DNA of 64,000 nt from Sinanaerobacter sp. ZZT-01 (GTDB taxonomy: Bacteria > Bacillota > Clostridia > Peptostreptococcales > Anaerovoracaceae): positions 434,001 to 498,000 of the forward strand of contig NZ_CP141728.1 in NCBI RefSeq assembly GCF_035621135.1, given 5' to 3'. Position numbers and translations under genes: made by a program. Of the stretch, positions 36,837-46,036 are shown piece by piece (within the stretch, counting starts at the first letter, position 1; each line of letters starts with the position of its first letter). A model generated the notes under the pieces. That model saw only the letters and a program-made list of their open reading frames with translations, was not told the origin of the DNA and did not search any database.

Positions 36837-36906
36837 TTCGTCCAAATGGGCCTTTTCGTTCCAGTGAGTTGTGAAAGCGATACACATCCGGCTTTCAGAA
36901 CGGAGG
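36837..36906 (+). promoter_or_regulatory. Structured 5' leader, copy A (possible DUF2800-type RNA motif)
   Basis: Contains TTCGTCCAAA, then TTCCAGTGAGTTGTGA (36859-36874), then a hairpin GAAAGC (36873-36878)/GCTTTC (36891-36896) and the ribosome site GGAGG. Copy B at 40587-40648 has the same blocks at the same spacing and a different but still paired hairpin. It precedes the DUF2800/DUF2815 gene set, so it may be the published DUF2800 RNA motif; this needs a covariance search. Confidence 0.6.
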
Positions 36907-36914
36907 TGAAACGA

Positions 36915-37130
36915 ATGTATCAGGCCCAAACAAAATCCCACAGCTGCACTGCGGACGAAGAACTCGTCGATGTTCTCACCGCAATCAGCGTCGTGTCCAT
37001 GCGACTGGCAAGAAAACTGACCTTGCTGTCCACACAGAGTCAATCTACGGAAGGAGGAAAAACAGATGAGCAAAATGAGCGAAATGGCCGCAACCATCGA
37101 GGACCTGCGCAGTGCCGCTGCCGTTATTAA
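36915..37130 (+). CDS. Small prophage early protein
   Basis: 71 residues. The ATG at 36915 follows GGAGGTGAAACGA directly after leader A. The first half is helical (ADEELVDVLTAISVVSMRLARKL); the tail overlaps the next gene by 65 bases and is polar and basic. No known function. The overlap is unusual but the ribosome sites of both genes are good. Confidence 0.6.
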   Translation: MYQAQTKSHSCTADEELVDVLTAISVVSMRLARKLTLLSTQSQSTEGGKTDEQNERNGRNHRGPAQCRCRY

Positions 37131-37380
37131 CGAAGCCGCCAATTGGCTGGCAAAACAGTTCAGCGGCGACGAAACTGTACCTGAAGAAACAATTCCCGCC
37201 GAGCTTGTACTTACGCTGGAAGCGGTCAGAGCAGTTCTTGCGAACAAGTCCCGTGCCGGTTTCACCGCTCAGATTCGCTCGCTGCTCCAGAAGTACGGTG
37301 CCGACAAGCTGTCTGGTATCGACCCAGCTAACTACAAAGCACTGCTTGCCGATGTGGAGGGACTGACCGATGCCACCTAA
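37066..37380 (+). CDS. Small conserved prophage protein
   Basis: 104 residues, ribosome site GGAGGAAAAACAG-ATG. Acidic, helical, with no recognised fold; similar proteins sit just before DUF2800 genes in clostridial prophages and are sometimes given misleading names. Overlaps the DUF2800 gene by 11 bases. Confidence 0.72.
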   Translation: MSKMSEMAATIEDLRSAAAVINEAANWLAKQFSGDETVPEETIPAELVLTLEAVRAVLANKSRAGFTAQIRSLLQKYGADKLSGIDPANYKALLADVEGLTDAT

Positions 37381-38509
37381 AGGACATGCCTTACTCTCCG
37401 CATCTAGCTCCGAACGCTGGCTCCGTTGCCCGCCATCGGCACGGCTCTGTGAGAGTTACGATGACAAAGGCAGCGATTACGCCGCCGAAGGCACCGACGC
37501 CCATACGCTCTGTGAGTATAAGCTTCGCCGGGCGCTGGGTATGGAGGCTGAAGACCCAACTGAAAACCTCACCTGGTTCAATGAGGAAATGACTGACTGC
37601 GCCACCGGCTATGCCACCTATGTTCTCGAACAGGTGGAAGTTGCTAAGCAAACCTGCTCCGATCCTGTTGTTATGATCGAGCAGCGTGTAGACTTCTCCC
37701 GCTGGGTAGCGTCCGGCTTCGGTACCGCAGATTGCCTTATCATTGCAGACGGCACCTTGAAAATCATCGACTACAAGCACGGTCGGGGAATTATGGTCGA
37801 TGCAACGGAAAACCCGCAAATGCAGTGTTACGCCCTCGGCGCTCTGGAATTGTTCGACCGGATCTACGACATTGATACCGTTAGCATGACCATTTATCAG
37901 CCACGCCGCGATAACGTCAGCACATACGAGCTCTCGAAAGATGAGCTTTACCGCTGGGCAGACGAGGTACTAAAACCAACAGCCGACCTTGCTTTCGCTG
38001 GTGATGGAAACTTCCTCTGCGGCGAATGGTGCGGCTTCTGTAAGGCAAAGCACGACTGCCGTGCCAGAGCCGACGCAAATATGGAGCTTGCCCGTTATGA
38101 CTTCAAACTGCCGCCGCTGCTTACAGATGAGGACATTGAAGGTATCCTCTCAAAGGTCGATGACCTTGTCGCTTGGGCGGCGGACATCAAGGAATACGCA
38201 TTGCAGCAGGCAATCAGCGGCAAAGACTGGACCGGCTATAAGCTGGTCGAAGGTCGCTCCAACCGCAGATACACAAACGAAGCAGCGGTCGCTGGTACAG
38301 TCACCGACGCAGGCTTTGATCCCTATGAACACAAGGTGCTGGGCGTCACTGCCATGCAGAAGCTGCTCGGAAAATCCCGCTTTGATGAACTTCTCGCGGC
38401 CTACATTGAAAAGCCGCAAGGTAAACCCACGCTCGTGCCGGAGAGCGATAAGCGCCCGGCCATGAACACAGCTAAAAATGATTTTATGGAGGAAAACGAT
38501 TATGAATAA
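37370..38509 (+). CDS. DUF2800 phage protein, RecB-like nuclease
   Basis: 379 residues. Core nuclease motif GTADCLIIADGTLKIIDYKHG (about 117-137) gives Asp and Asp-x-Lys of the RecB-type PD-(D/E)XK fold, and Cys residues in CGEWCGFCKAKHDC near 217-230 suggest an iron-sulphur or zinc site as in Cas4/AddB-like nucleases. Usually next to DUF2815 and phage DNA polymerase, so a role in phage recombination or replication is likely. Confidence 0.88.
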   Translation: MPPKGHALLSASSSERWLRCPPSARLCESYDDKGSDYAAEGTDAHTLCEYKLRRALGMEAEDPTENLTWFNEEMTDCATGYATYVLEQVEVAKQTCSDPVVMIEQRVDFSRWVASGFGTADCLIIADGTLKIIDYKHGRGIMVDATENPQMQCYALGALELFDRIYDIDTVSMTIYQPRRDNVSTYELSKDELYRWADEVLKPTADLAFAGDGNFLCGEWCGFCKAKHDCRARADANMELARYDFKLPPLLTDEDIEGILSKVDDLVAWAADIKEYALQQAISGKDWTGYKLVEGRSNRRYTNEAAVAGTVTDAGFDPYEHKVLGVTAMQKLLGKSRFDELLAAYIEKPQGKPTLVPESDKRPAMNTAKNDFMEENDYE

Positions 38510-39077
38510 CAACACCAACAAAGTAAACAACCCGATGAAGGTTATCACCGGCCCTGACACCCGCTGGAGCTATGCAAACGTCTGGGAGGCCAAGAGTATC
38601 AATGGAGGTACGCCAAAGTTTTCTGTCAGTCTTATCGTTCCCAAGTCTGATACAAAGGCCGTCGCCAAGATCAGGTCCGCTATTGAAGCAGCCTACCACG
38701 ACGGCGAGTCTAAGCTCAAAGGCAACGGCAAGTCTGTGCCACCGCTGGCAGCACTCAAAATCCCTCTCAGGGACGGAGATTCTGAGCGACCTGACGATCC
38801 CGCTTATGCCAACGCTTACTTCATCAACGCGAACTCTGCCACTGCTCCCGGTATTGTCGATGCTGACCGCAATCCCATTCTTACCCGCTCCGAGGTTTAC
38901 TCCGGCGTGTACGGCAGGGCAAGCATCAGTTTTTATGCCTTCAATAGCAATGGAAACAAGGGAATCGCATGTGGTTTGAACAACCTGCAGAAGGTACGCG
39001 ACGGCGAGCCTCTCGGCGGCAAGACCAGTGCTGAGTCCGATTTCGCAACCGACGATGACGACGATTTTCTGAACTGA
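38502..39077 (+). CDS. DUF2815 phage ssDNA-binding-like protein
   Basis: 191 residues from the ATG at 38502, which has GGAGGAAAACGATT upstream; a longer frame from 38478 lacks one. Central part is beta-rich (FSVSLIVPKSDTKAVAKI, VYGRASISFYAFN) and the end is acidic (DDDDDFLN), the layout of single-stranded-DNA-binding proteins, where an acidic tail recruits partners. Overlaps DUF2800 by 8 bases. Confidence 0.85.
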   Translation: MNNNTNKVNNPMKVITGPDTRWSYANVWEAKSINGGTPKFSVSLIVPKSDTKAVAKIRSAIEAAYHDGESKLKGNGKSVPPLAALKIPLRDGDSERPDDPAYANAYFINANSATAPGIVDADRNPILTRSEVYSGVYGRASISFYAFNSNGNKGIACGLNNLQKVRDGEPLGGKTSAESDFATDDDDDFLN

Positions 39078-39097
39078 GAAAGGAAGGGTGAAAAGCT

Positions 39098-39283
39098 ATG
39101 ACAACCTTACAAACCATCTTGTTGACCGTCCTTATTGCTATCTGGCTCTGTTTCAGCATTGTATTCCTGATTAATGCGATTCAGAGCGCAGTGTATGACC
39201 GCAAGCGTGAGAAGCGTGAAAAAGCACAGGCCGTCCGTGATAAGGAATACCATGAGCTGCGCATGAAGGAAATCAGCAAGTAA
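39098..39283 (+). CDS. Small single-pass membrane protein
   Basis: 61 residues: one hydrophobic segment (TILLTVLIAIWLCFSIVFLI, about 6-25) followed by a charged cytoplasmic helix. GGAAGGG ribosome site. No known family; it sits between the DUF2815 and DNA polymerase genes. Confidence 0.65.
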   Translation: MTTLQTILLTVLIAIWLCFSIVFLINAIQSAVYDRKREKREKAQAVRDKEYHELRMKEISK

Positions 39284-39293
39284 CAGTATCTAT

Positions 39294-39324
39294 GAGGGCG
39301 GCAGAGACATTCTTTGCCGCCCTC
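39294..39324 (+). terminator. GC-rich hairpin between membrane-protein and polymerase genes
   Basis: GAGGGCGGCA (39294-39303) pairs perfectly with TGCCGCCCTC (39315-39324). Only a weak T run follows, so it may slow or process the transcript rather than end it. Confidence 0.6.
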
Positions 39325-39347
39325 TTCTCAATAAAGGACGGTTGATT

Positions 39348-40517
39348 ATGAAAACACTCAGTATAGATATTGAAACCTATAGCAGCGCCAACCTCGCCAA
39401 GAGCGGAGTGTACCGCTATGCTGAAGCGCTGGACTTTGAGATTCTTCTGTTCGGCTATTCTGTAGATAGTGGCTCTGTTCAGGTTGTTGACCTTGCCTGC
39501 GGCGAGAAAATACCGTCAGAAGTGATAGATGCGCTCACGGATGAAACGGTGACCAAATGGGCCTTCAACGCCAACTTCGAGCGGGTCTGCCTGTCTCGCT
39601 TTCTTGGACTGTCGACCGGCGAGTATCTCGAACCTGTTTCATGGAAGTGCTCGATGATATGGGCGGCTACAATGGGACTGCCACTTTCGCTGGAAGGTGT
39701 CGGTTCGGTGCTCAAGCTGGATAAGCAGAAGCTCACCGAGGGCAAAGACCTCATTAAATACTTCTGCCAGCCTTGTGCTCCGACGAAATCCAACGGTCAG
39801 CGCTCCCGAAATTACCCGTACCACGCGCCGGACAAGTGGTCGGCGTTCAAAAAATATAACGCCCGCGATGTTGAAGCGGAGATGTCTATTCAAGAAAAGC
39901 TTGCCAAGTTTGCGGTGTCGGACAGCGTCTGGGATGAATATCGCCTTGACCAAGAGATAAACGACCGAGGTGTGACTCTTGATATGACACTGGTGCAGGA
40001 GGCCATTGCTATGGACGGTCGCTCCCGTTCTGAGCTCACCACTGCCTTGAAATTGCTGACCGAGCTAGACAACCCAAATTCGGTTCAGCAAATGAAGCAG
40101 TGGCTTGCTGACAACGGCATGGAGACCGAAACGCTCGGCAAAAAGGCCGTGGTTGAGCTTTTGAAAACAGCACCACCGGAGCTCTCAGATGTTCTCTCCC
40201 TCCGTCAGCAACTTGCCAAATCATCGGTACGAAAATATCAGGCGATGGAAAAAGCGGTCTGCTCTGATAGCCGCGCCCGTGGGATGTTTCAGTTTTATGG
40301 AGCCAATCGCACAGGACGCTGGGCAGGCAGGCTCATACAGATGCAAAACCTGCCGCAAAATCATCTGGAAGATTTATCCGAAGCACGCGCCCTTGTTCGC
40401 TGCGGCGACTTTGATGCGCTAGAAATGCTCTACGAGGATGTGCCGGACACGCTGTCGCAGCTTATCCGCACAGCATTTGTACCAAGAACCGGTGCTTTTG
40501 TCAAGTATAGCGAGTAA
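39348..40517 (+). pseudogene. Phage family-A DNA polymerase, C-terminally truncated
   Basis: 389 residues from ATG 39348. The 3'-5' exonuclease part is complete (SIDIETYSSANL, FNANFERVCL, YNARDVEAEMSI) and the start of the polymerase domain is present (GRWAGRLIQMQNLPQ), but the frame stops after FVPRTGAFVKYSE, before the catalytic motifs A and C that follow in homologues (DFSAIEARV...). Roughly 40% of the protein is missing. The break is followed at once by a terminator and the recombinase cassette, so the rest of the prophage was deleted here. Confidence 0.8.
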
Positions 40518-40535
40518 CCATATACACATTGCAGT

Positions 40536-40578
40536 AATGCCTATTGGAGATTTTCTCTCTGGTAGGCATTATTTTTTT
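40536..40578 (+). terminator. Rho-independent terminator
   Basis: AATGCCTA (40536-40543) pairs with TAGGCATT (40563-40570) followed by ATTTTTTT. Separates the truncated polymerase from leader B and the recombinase cassette. Confidence 0.88.
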
Positions 40579-40586
40579 GCTCTTTT

Positions 40587-40648
40587 TTCGTCCAAACAGC
40601 CTGAAATCTTCCAGTGAGTTGTGAGGACAGAGGTTCTCAGACTGGAGG
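40587..40648 (+). promoter_or_regulatory. Structured 5' leader, copy B
   Basis: TTCGTCCAAA and TTCCAGTGAGTTGTGA (40609-40624) as in copy A, then hairpin GAGGAC (40623-40628)/GTTCTC (40633-40638) and GGAGG. The hairpin bases differ from copy A on both sides yet still pair. Confidence 0.6.
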
Positions 40649-40656
40649 TAAAATAC

Positions 40657-40878
40657 ATGGCCACTATTACTGGCGTAATACCAGAAATCAATTATGAAAA
40701 GAAACCTGTTCCGCAGGAGCAATTGCAGCGAGAAGTAGATTATGTAAGGGCACAGCGGATACTCTCTTTCATGTTTCAAAACGGACTTATTTCCTTGTCG
40801 GAATTCAACAAGATAACCACATTAAACCGCAAATCTTTCTCACCAGCTCTGGCACAGATTATGCCCGAAAACCGTTGA
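40657..40878 (+). CDS. SHOCT-like small protein of recombinase cassette 1
   Basis: 73 residues from ATG 40657 (GGAGGTAAAATAC upstream). The C-terminal half (QRILSFMFQNGLISLSEFNKI...SPALAQI) is a SHOCT-like helical hairpin. A shorter relative (60821-60982) precedes the second recombinase triad, so the protein belongs to the integration module; it may control or assist the recombinases (inference). Confidence 0.75.
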   Translation: MATITGVIPEINYEKKPVPQEQLQREVDYVRAQRILSFMFQNGLISLSEFNKITTLNRKSFSPALAQIMPENR

Positions 40879-40928
40879 TATTACTGAAATTCAGAGGTAA
40901 TATGTCACACTGACAAGGAGGTGAAAAG

Positions 40929-42491
40929 TTGAAAAAAGTAACGAAAATCACTGAAAATACGTCTGATTTTACAGAGCGTCCCAAACTGCGGGTTGCTGCT
41001 TACTGCCGTGTGTCCACCGATAGTGACGATCAGCTGGTCAGTCTCGACACACAGATAAAGCACTACGAATCCTACATCAAATCAAATCCTGACTGGGATT
41101 TTGCCGGCCTTTATTATGACGAGGGCATCACCGGTACGAAAAAGGAGAAGCGGCCGGAGCTGCTTCGTATGATTGCCGACTGTGAGAATAAGAAAATTGA
41201 CTTCATCGTAACAAAGTCCATTAGCCGGTTTGCAAGAAATACGACCGACTGTCTGGAGCTGGTCAGAAAGCTGCTTGACCTCGGCATTTTCATTTACTTC
41301 GAGAAGGAAAATATCAACACCGGGTCAATGGAAAGTGAACTCATGCTGTCAATCCTGAGTGGACTGGCCGAAAGTGAGTCGGTCTCTATTGCGGAAAACA
41401 GCAAGTGGTCGGTTAAGCGTAGGTTTCAAAATGGGACCTTCAAGATTTCCTATCCGCCCTATGGCTACGATACTGCTGATGGAAAGCTGGTCGTGAATGA
41501 AACACAGGCAGCTATCGTCCGTTTTATCTTTTCTGAGATTCTTTCTGGCAATGGTACCGGCAAAATTGCAAATGAGCTGAACCGCCTCGATGTGCCATCC
41601 AAGAAAGGCGGTCGCTGGACGGCGACAACCATTCGCGGGATGCTCGGTAATGAAAAATACACCGGCGATGCCATTTTTCAAAAGACCTACACCGATACGC
41701 ACTTCAACCGCCACTACAATTACGGTGAAAAAGACCAGTTCCTGATTAAAAATCATCATGATGCGATTATCAGCCATGAGGATTTCGATGCCGCGCAGGC
41801 TATCATCGAACAGCACGGCAAAGAAAAAGGCGTTGAAAAATATCAGGATAAGTACCAAAACCGATATCCGTTTTCAGGCAAAATCATCTGCGGTCAGTGC
41901 GGCGGCAAATTCAAACGTCGCATCCACTCCACCGGTAGGCATAATATTGCCTGGTGCTGTACCAATCATATAGCGGATACCAAGAAATGTTCCATGAAAT
42001 ATATTCCAGAGTCTCATTTTAAATATGCGTTTGTTACTATGATGAACAAGCTCATATTCGGTCATCAAACCGTTTTAAGGCCCTTGTTAATGGGCCTTCG
42101 CGGTATCAACTCCGAAGACAGTGTGACAAAGCTACACGCCCTCGATAAAAAGCTCGAAGAAAACGCGGAACAGCGAAAGGTGCTAGTTACACTACAGACC
42201 CGTGGCTACCTTGAACCTGCCGTTTACAATAAGGGGAACAATGAACTTCTGCAGGAAGCCGAGCGCATACAGCGCCAGAAAGAATCCATATCCCGCTTCA
42301 TAAACAGTGACAATATAAACCTGCATGAGGTCAGCGAGCTCCTGCAATACGCCACAAAGGCGGCAATGCTGAAGGGCTTTGACGGAGAACTGTTTACTCG
42401 TTTCGTGGAGCGGATTCTTGTGTATTCCCGAACAGAAATCGGGTTCGAATTAAAATGCGGTATTACGCTGAAAGAAAGGTTGGTGAGATAA
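40929..42491 (+). CDS. Large serine recombinase 1 of triad 1
   Basis: 520 residues; starts with TTG, ribosome site GGAGGTG. Catalytic resolvase domain with nucleophile in [10 protein letters not shown] and [11 protein letters not shown], Recombinase DNA-binding domain (GTGKIANELNRLDVPSKKGGRW), zinc ribbon (CGQCGGKFKRR...CCTNH) and C-terminal coiled coil. Full length and probably active in site-specific integration or excision. It abuts the next gene without a gap. Counterpart of the recombinase at 59135-60742. Confidence 0.92.
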   Translation: MKKVTKITENTSDFTERPKLRVAAYCRVSTDSDDQLVSLDTQIKHYESYIKSNPDWDFAGLYYDEGITGTKKEKRPELLRMIADCENKKIDFIVTKSISRFARNTTDCLELVRKLLDLGIFIYFEKENINTGSMESELMLSILSGLAESESVSIAENSKWSVKRRFQNGTFKISYPPYGYDTADGKLVVNETQAAIVRFIFSEILSGNGTGKIANELNRLDVPSKKGGRWTATTIRGMLGNEKYTGDAIFQKTYTDTHFNRHYNYGEKDQFLIKNHHDAIISHEDFDAAQAIIEQHGKEKGVEKYQDKYQNRYPFSGKIICGQCGGKFKRRIHSTGRHNIAWCCTNHIADTKKCSMKYIPESHFKYAFVTMMNKLIFGHQTVLRPLLMGLRGINSEDSVTKLHALDKKLEENAEQRKVLVTLQTRGYLEPAVYNKGNNELLQEAERIQRQKESISRFINSDNINLHEVSELLQYATKAAMLKGFDGELFTRFVERILVYSRTEIGFELKCGITLKERLVR

Positions 42492-42923
42492 ATGGGCCAC
42501 ATTCCATACGGTTACCGGATTACAAACGGAAAAGCCGTGATTGATGAACAAGCCGCCGAGCAGGTAAAAAACCTGTTTCAGTCCTATCTGACCGGCGATT
42601 CTTTGGCAGCAGCAGCAAAAAAAGCTGAAATTATAGCATTTCACGCGGGCATCAGCAGGATGCTCCAGAATAAGCGCTATCTCGGTGACGAATATTACCC
42701 GGCGATTATCGACCTGGACACATTTACGGCTGCTGAAGCAGAGCGTATCAGACGGGCAGAAAAACTCGGCCGAGTCCGAGAACCAAAAGTAAAAAAAGAG
42801 GTCGTCTATCCCACCGCCTTCCGCATCAGCGAAGGCACAGATCAGTCTGACGACCCATTTCAGCAGGCGGAATACGCTTACAGCCTAATAGAAACGGAGG
42901 TGAATGTAGATGGAGGTCAGTAA
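42492..42923 (+). CDS. Recombinase-domain protein lacking the catalytic domain (triad 1)
   Basis: 143 residues. Starts directly with the Recombinase DNA-binding domain ([40 protein letters not shown]); there is no resolvase domain and no serine nucleophile, and no zinc ribbon either. Begins on the base after the previous stop and overlaps the next gene by 14 bases. A 301-residue counterpart occupies the same place in triad 2, so the lack of catalysis is a stable feature; an accessory DNA-binding subunit is likely. Confidence 0.82.
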   Translation: MGHIPYGYRITNGKAVIDEQAAEQVKNLFQSYLTGDSLAAAAKKAEIIAFHAGISRMLQNKRYLGDEYYPAIIDLDTFTAAEAERIRRAEKLGRVREPKVKKEVVYPTAFRISEGTDQSDDPFQQAEYAYSLIETEVNVDGGQ

Positions 42924-44478
42924 GAACGTAACCGTAATTCCGGCAAGGAAGCATACCCGAAAGAGCAAGGACGAAGAAAAACCGAAGCTCCGCGTTGCTG
43001 CCTACTGCCGCGTTTCCACAGACAGCGACGAGCAGGCGACCAGTTATGACGCACAGATTGAACACTACACCGCTTACATTAATGGTCACCCAGACTGGGA
43101 ATTAGCTGGCATCTATGCGGATGACGGCATCTCAGGAACCAACACCCAAAAGCGCGAGGAATTCAACCGCATGATTGACGAGTGCATGGCGGGCAATATC
43201 GACATGGTTATTACCAAGTCCATCAGCCGGTTTGCCCGAAACACGCTGGACTGTCTCAAATATATCCGACAGCTCAAGGACAAGAATATTCCAGTATTTT
43301 TTGAAAAGGAAAATATCAACTCTATGGATTCCAAGGGCGAGGTTATGCTCACCATCATGGCATCGCTTGCCCAGCAAGAGAGCCAGTCTTTGAGCCAAAA
43401 CGTCAAGCTGGGCCTGCAATACCGCTACCAGCAGGGCGAAATTCAGATAAACTGTGCTCGGTTTCTCGGGTATACAAAGGATGAGAATAAGCATCTTGTA
43501 ATAGTGCCGGAAGAAGCTGAGATCGTAAAACGCATTTACCGGGAATATCTTGAGGGAGCCAGCATGCTCAAAATTGCCCGTGGTCTGGAAGCGGACGGTA
43601 TTCTGAACGGAGCCGGTAAAGGAAAATGGCATACCAGCAACGTGAACCAGATTTTGCGGAATGAGAAATACATCGGGGATGCCCTTCTGCAGAAAACCTA
43701 CACAGTTGACTTCCTCACGAAAAAGCGAGTTAAAAATAACGGACTTGTCCCGCAATACTATGTGGAAAACAGCCATGAGGCAATCATCCCGCGTGAAATT
43801 TTCATGCAGGTACAGGAGGAACTTATCCGACGTCGAATCGTTCACACGAGCCCAAATGGGAAAAACAGAACCTTCAGCAGCAACCACTGCTTCGCTCAGA
43901 TGATTATCTGCGGCAACTGCGGCGAGGTGTTCCGACGGGTTCACTGGAACAACCGTGGCAAGAAATCTGTAGTATGGCGGTGCGTCAGCCGCTTGGAAAA
44001 CACCGGCTTGTTCTGCGATGCTCGCACGGTTCCGGAAAGCCAAATTGAGCAGATTCTGGTTACCGCTATCAACCAAGCTTTGTGCGACAAGAACGCATTC
44101 CTGGTCACCCTTCAGAATAATATCGAGACGGCCATAATCCATGAGAACGACCAGACACTGGCCACTATCGACAAGCGGCTCGAGGAACTCCAAACCGAGC
44201 TTTTGAAGCTCGCCAGCTCCAAGGCCGATTACGAGGATGTCGCCGACGAGATTTACCGCCTGCGCGAGGAAAAACAGAAAGTACAGCTCGATAACGTCGG
44301 CCGTGATGAATTTAAAAAACGCATCACCGATATGGGCGACTTTCTGCGGAAACAGCCCACCGCCATTACGGAATACGACGAGCCGCTTGTCCGGCGGCTG
44401 ATTGAAAAGGTCACCGTCTATGAGAACAAATTCACCGTGGAATTCAAATCCGGTGTGACGGTAGATGTGGAAGAATAA
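42910..44478 (+). CDS. Large serine recombinase 3 of triad 1
   Basis: 522 residues. Resolvase domain [18 protein letters not shown] with [11 protein letters not shown], Recombinase domain ([20 protein letters not shown]), zinc ribbon [13 protein letters not shown]...CVSRL and coiled coil up to the [11 protein letters not shown] end. Ribosome site GGAGGTGAATGTAG precedes the ATG. Counterpart of 56561-58204 in triad 2. Full length. Confidence 0.92.
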   Translation: MEVSKNVTVIPARKHTRKSKDEEKPKLRVAAYCRVSTDSDEQATSYDAQIEHYTAYINGHPDWELAGIYADDGISGTNTQKREEFNRMIDECMAGNIDMVITKSISRFARNTLDCLKYIRQLKDKNIPVFFEKENINSMDSKGEVMLTIMASLAQQESQSLSQNVKLGLQYRYQQGEIQINCARFLGYTKDENKHLVIVPEEAEIVKRIYREYLEGASMLKIARGLEADGILNGAGKGKWHTSNVNQILRNEKYIGDALLQKTYTVDFLTKKRVKNNGLVPQYYVENSHEAIIPREIFMQVQEELIRRRIVHTSPNGKNRTFSSNHCFAQMIICGNCGEVFRRVHWNNRGKKSVVWRCVSRLENTGLFCDARTVPESQIEQILVTAINQALCDKNAFLVTLQNNIETAIIHENDQTLATIDKRLEELQTELLKLASSKADYEDVADEIYRLREEKQKVQLDNVGRDEFKKRITDMGDFLRKQPTAITEYDEPLVRRLIEKVTVYENKFTVEFKSGVTVDVEE

Positions 44479-44492
44479 TGGTAAAAAACAAG

Positions 44493-44528
44493 CAAGGCAC
44501 TCTACGAAAATGAACGTAGGGTGCCTTG
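44493..44528. terminator. Bidirectional terminator between convergent genes
   Basis: CAAGGCACTCTACG (44493-44506) pairs with 44515-44528 (one U-G pair) with A- and T-rich flanks, between the ends of the plus-strand recombinase and the minus-strand defence island. Confidence 0.8.
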
Positions 44529-44572
44529 TTTCACTTTGCTGGATCAAAATTATATGGGAAAAAGAAAATTAG

Positions 44573-46036
44573 TTAAGTATTAATTTTGCATTGTTGTATC
44601 TTTGAAGCTACTTTCTGGCAAGCTATTTTTTCAGGACTATCTTTATCTAAAATTGAAATAAAAGTGTTTTTTAGTTTGTCTGCTAATACAACCATATTAA
44701 ATGGTTTTTGAGGGTCGAATACCTCTGTAGCATCAATATGGCTTTCTATCTCTTCCCAGAACTCTTTTGTCTTTATTATGTTATTTATTTTTTGAGCAAT
44801 CTGCTCCCAATATCCTTCTGGAGTTTTCATATATTTTATTTCGTCATAAAAGAGTGCAGGGTTCTTTAAAAAATTAAGATAATCAAAGTTTGCTATCCCC
44901 ATGCAAGAGAGCATTTCTCCTAATAACACAGTGGGTGAATTTTCTTGGGCAGCCGAGTTTATTCTGTCAACTGCATCTGAAATCATTGATATTATTGTAT
45001 ATTTTTCATGTGAGAGCTGATAAATCCATGAAATCATCGTATTTAAATCAAGGATAAGTTCATTCGCCAAATGTTCCAAGTTTGGTCGATCAGTAAGTCC
45101 TGTATGGGCAATTTCATTTCTTAATACTGGTATATCAAACATATAATACGGATAAACAGAAAGCATTATAATATGATTATCTTTGAAAGACTTGTCCACT
45201 TTTTCAACCAAAGTTCCAGCAGTTCCACTAAGTGTATTACTATTTAGAACTTTACAACAATCGTAAAATAGGCCTTCAATCTGTAGCACTGCAAGAGATA
45301 TAAAGGACTGCCATTTATGATCAGCATATAAAGTTTTCATTGTATCAAAGACTTCTAAACGCCTGTTCATAACATTATGAACTTCAATGCGACTACACAA
45401 GTAAGATAGTACATCATTTTCATTTACCATTCGAGATAATTCAGCCTGATATTCGGAAAAGTTTTGAATTTTTAATTTAATGTATTTTTCAATGCTTTCT
45501 AAAAGATTACTAACGGTCACACCTGGGATAAATCGGACTTTAGCTTCTGTTGAAAAATCGTAGTTGTAATCATAATACTTTTTGAAAAAGCCATATTCAT
45601 AACATCCCTGTAATCTTAATTTTAATAATTGGTCATTTTGGCGTGCAACAAAATTTATTGTCTTGTTTTCCAAGAGAAACTCAAGTAGCCCTTGGCTTAG
45701 AAAGGCTATGATTTCATCACGAGCTTTTTTATTCAGCTCTGAAAAATATCGTAGTTTGCGATGAGTATAATCCTCGTTAGGTGGAACTGTTCTATCAAGA
45801 TTTCGTATTTCAACAAGCCTTCCATTTATTTCGCACAAATCCGCAATTACCAATTGGGATATGTATACATAATTAGAGACAAACATCTCTGCATCCAAAT
45901 CTCCGTTTGCAATATTGGGCTCGATTATATTAGTCAAATTTGTGCAGAGTTGTTCCTTGGTTAGCGGCGGTTCTTCAGGAATCTGGGGAAATACTGTTGA
46001 AATTATAGTGGATGGATCAAATGATTTTATATCCAT
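44573..46036 (-). CDS. Unknown protein with HEPN-like RxxxxH motif
   Basis: 487 residues, largely helical, AT-rich codon use. Not a recognised family overall. The segment PVLRNEIAHTG near residue 310 fits the Arg-x4-His motif of HEPN ribonuclease domains and of related tetratricopeptide-like helical proteins. ATG preceded by AGGAGAAAATAAT. Distal gene of the AT-rich defence island, separated from the next gene by 508 bases. A defence effector is possible but not shown. Confidence 0.55.
   Translation of the reverse strand: MDIKSFDPSTIISTVFPQIPEEPPLTKEQLCTNLTNIIEPNIANGDLDAEMFVSNYVYISQLVIADLCEINGRLVEIRNLDRTVPPNEDYTHRKLRYFSELNKKARDEIIAFLSQGLLEFLLENKTINFVARQNDQLLKLRLQGCYEYGFFKKYYDYNYDFSTEAKVRFIPGVTVSNLLESIEKYIKLKIQNFSEYQAELSRMVNENDVLSYLCSRIEVHNVMNRRLEVFDTMKTLYADHKWQSFISLAVLQIEGLFYDCCKVLNSNTLSGTAGTLVEKVDKSFKDNHIIMLSVYPYYMFDIPVLRNEIAHTGLTDRPNLEHLANELILDLNTMISWIYQLSHEKYTIISMISDAVDRINSAAQENSPTVLLGEMLSCMGIANFDYLNFLKNPALFYDEIKYMKTPEGYWEQIAQKINNIIKTKEFWEEIESHIDATEVFDPQKPFNMVVLADKLKNTFISILDKDSPEKIACQKVASKIQQCKINT

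Noticed and set aside
43132-44547. Long open frame (471 codons) antisense to the third recombinase of triad 1
   Set aside because: It mirrors a well-supported recombinase gene, its product is low-complexity hydrophobic/valine-rich and matches no family, and it has no ribosome site.
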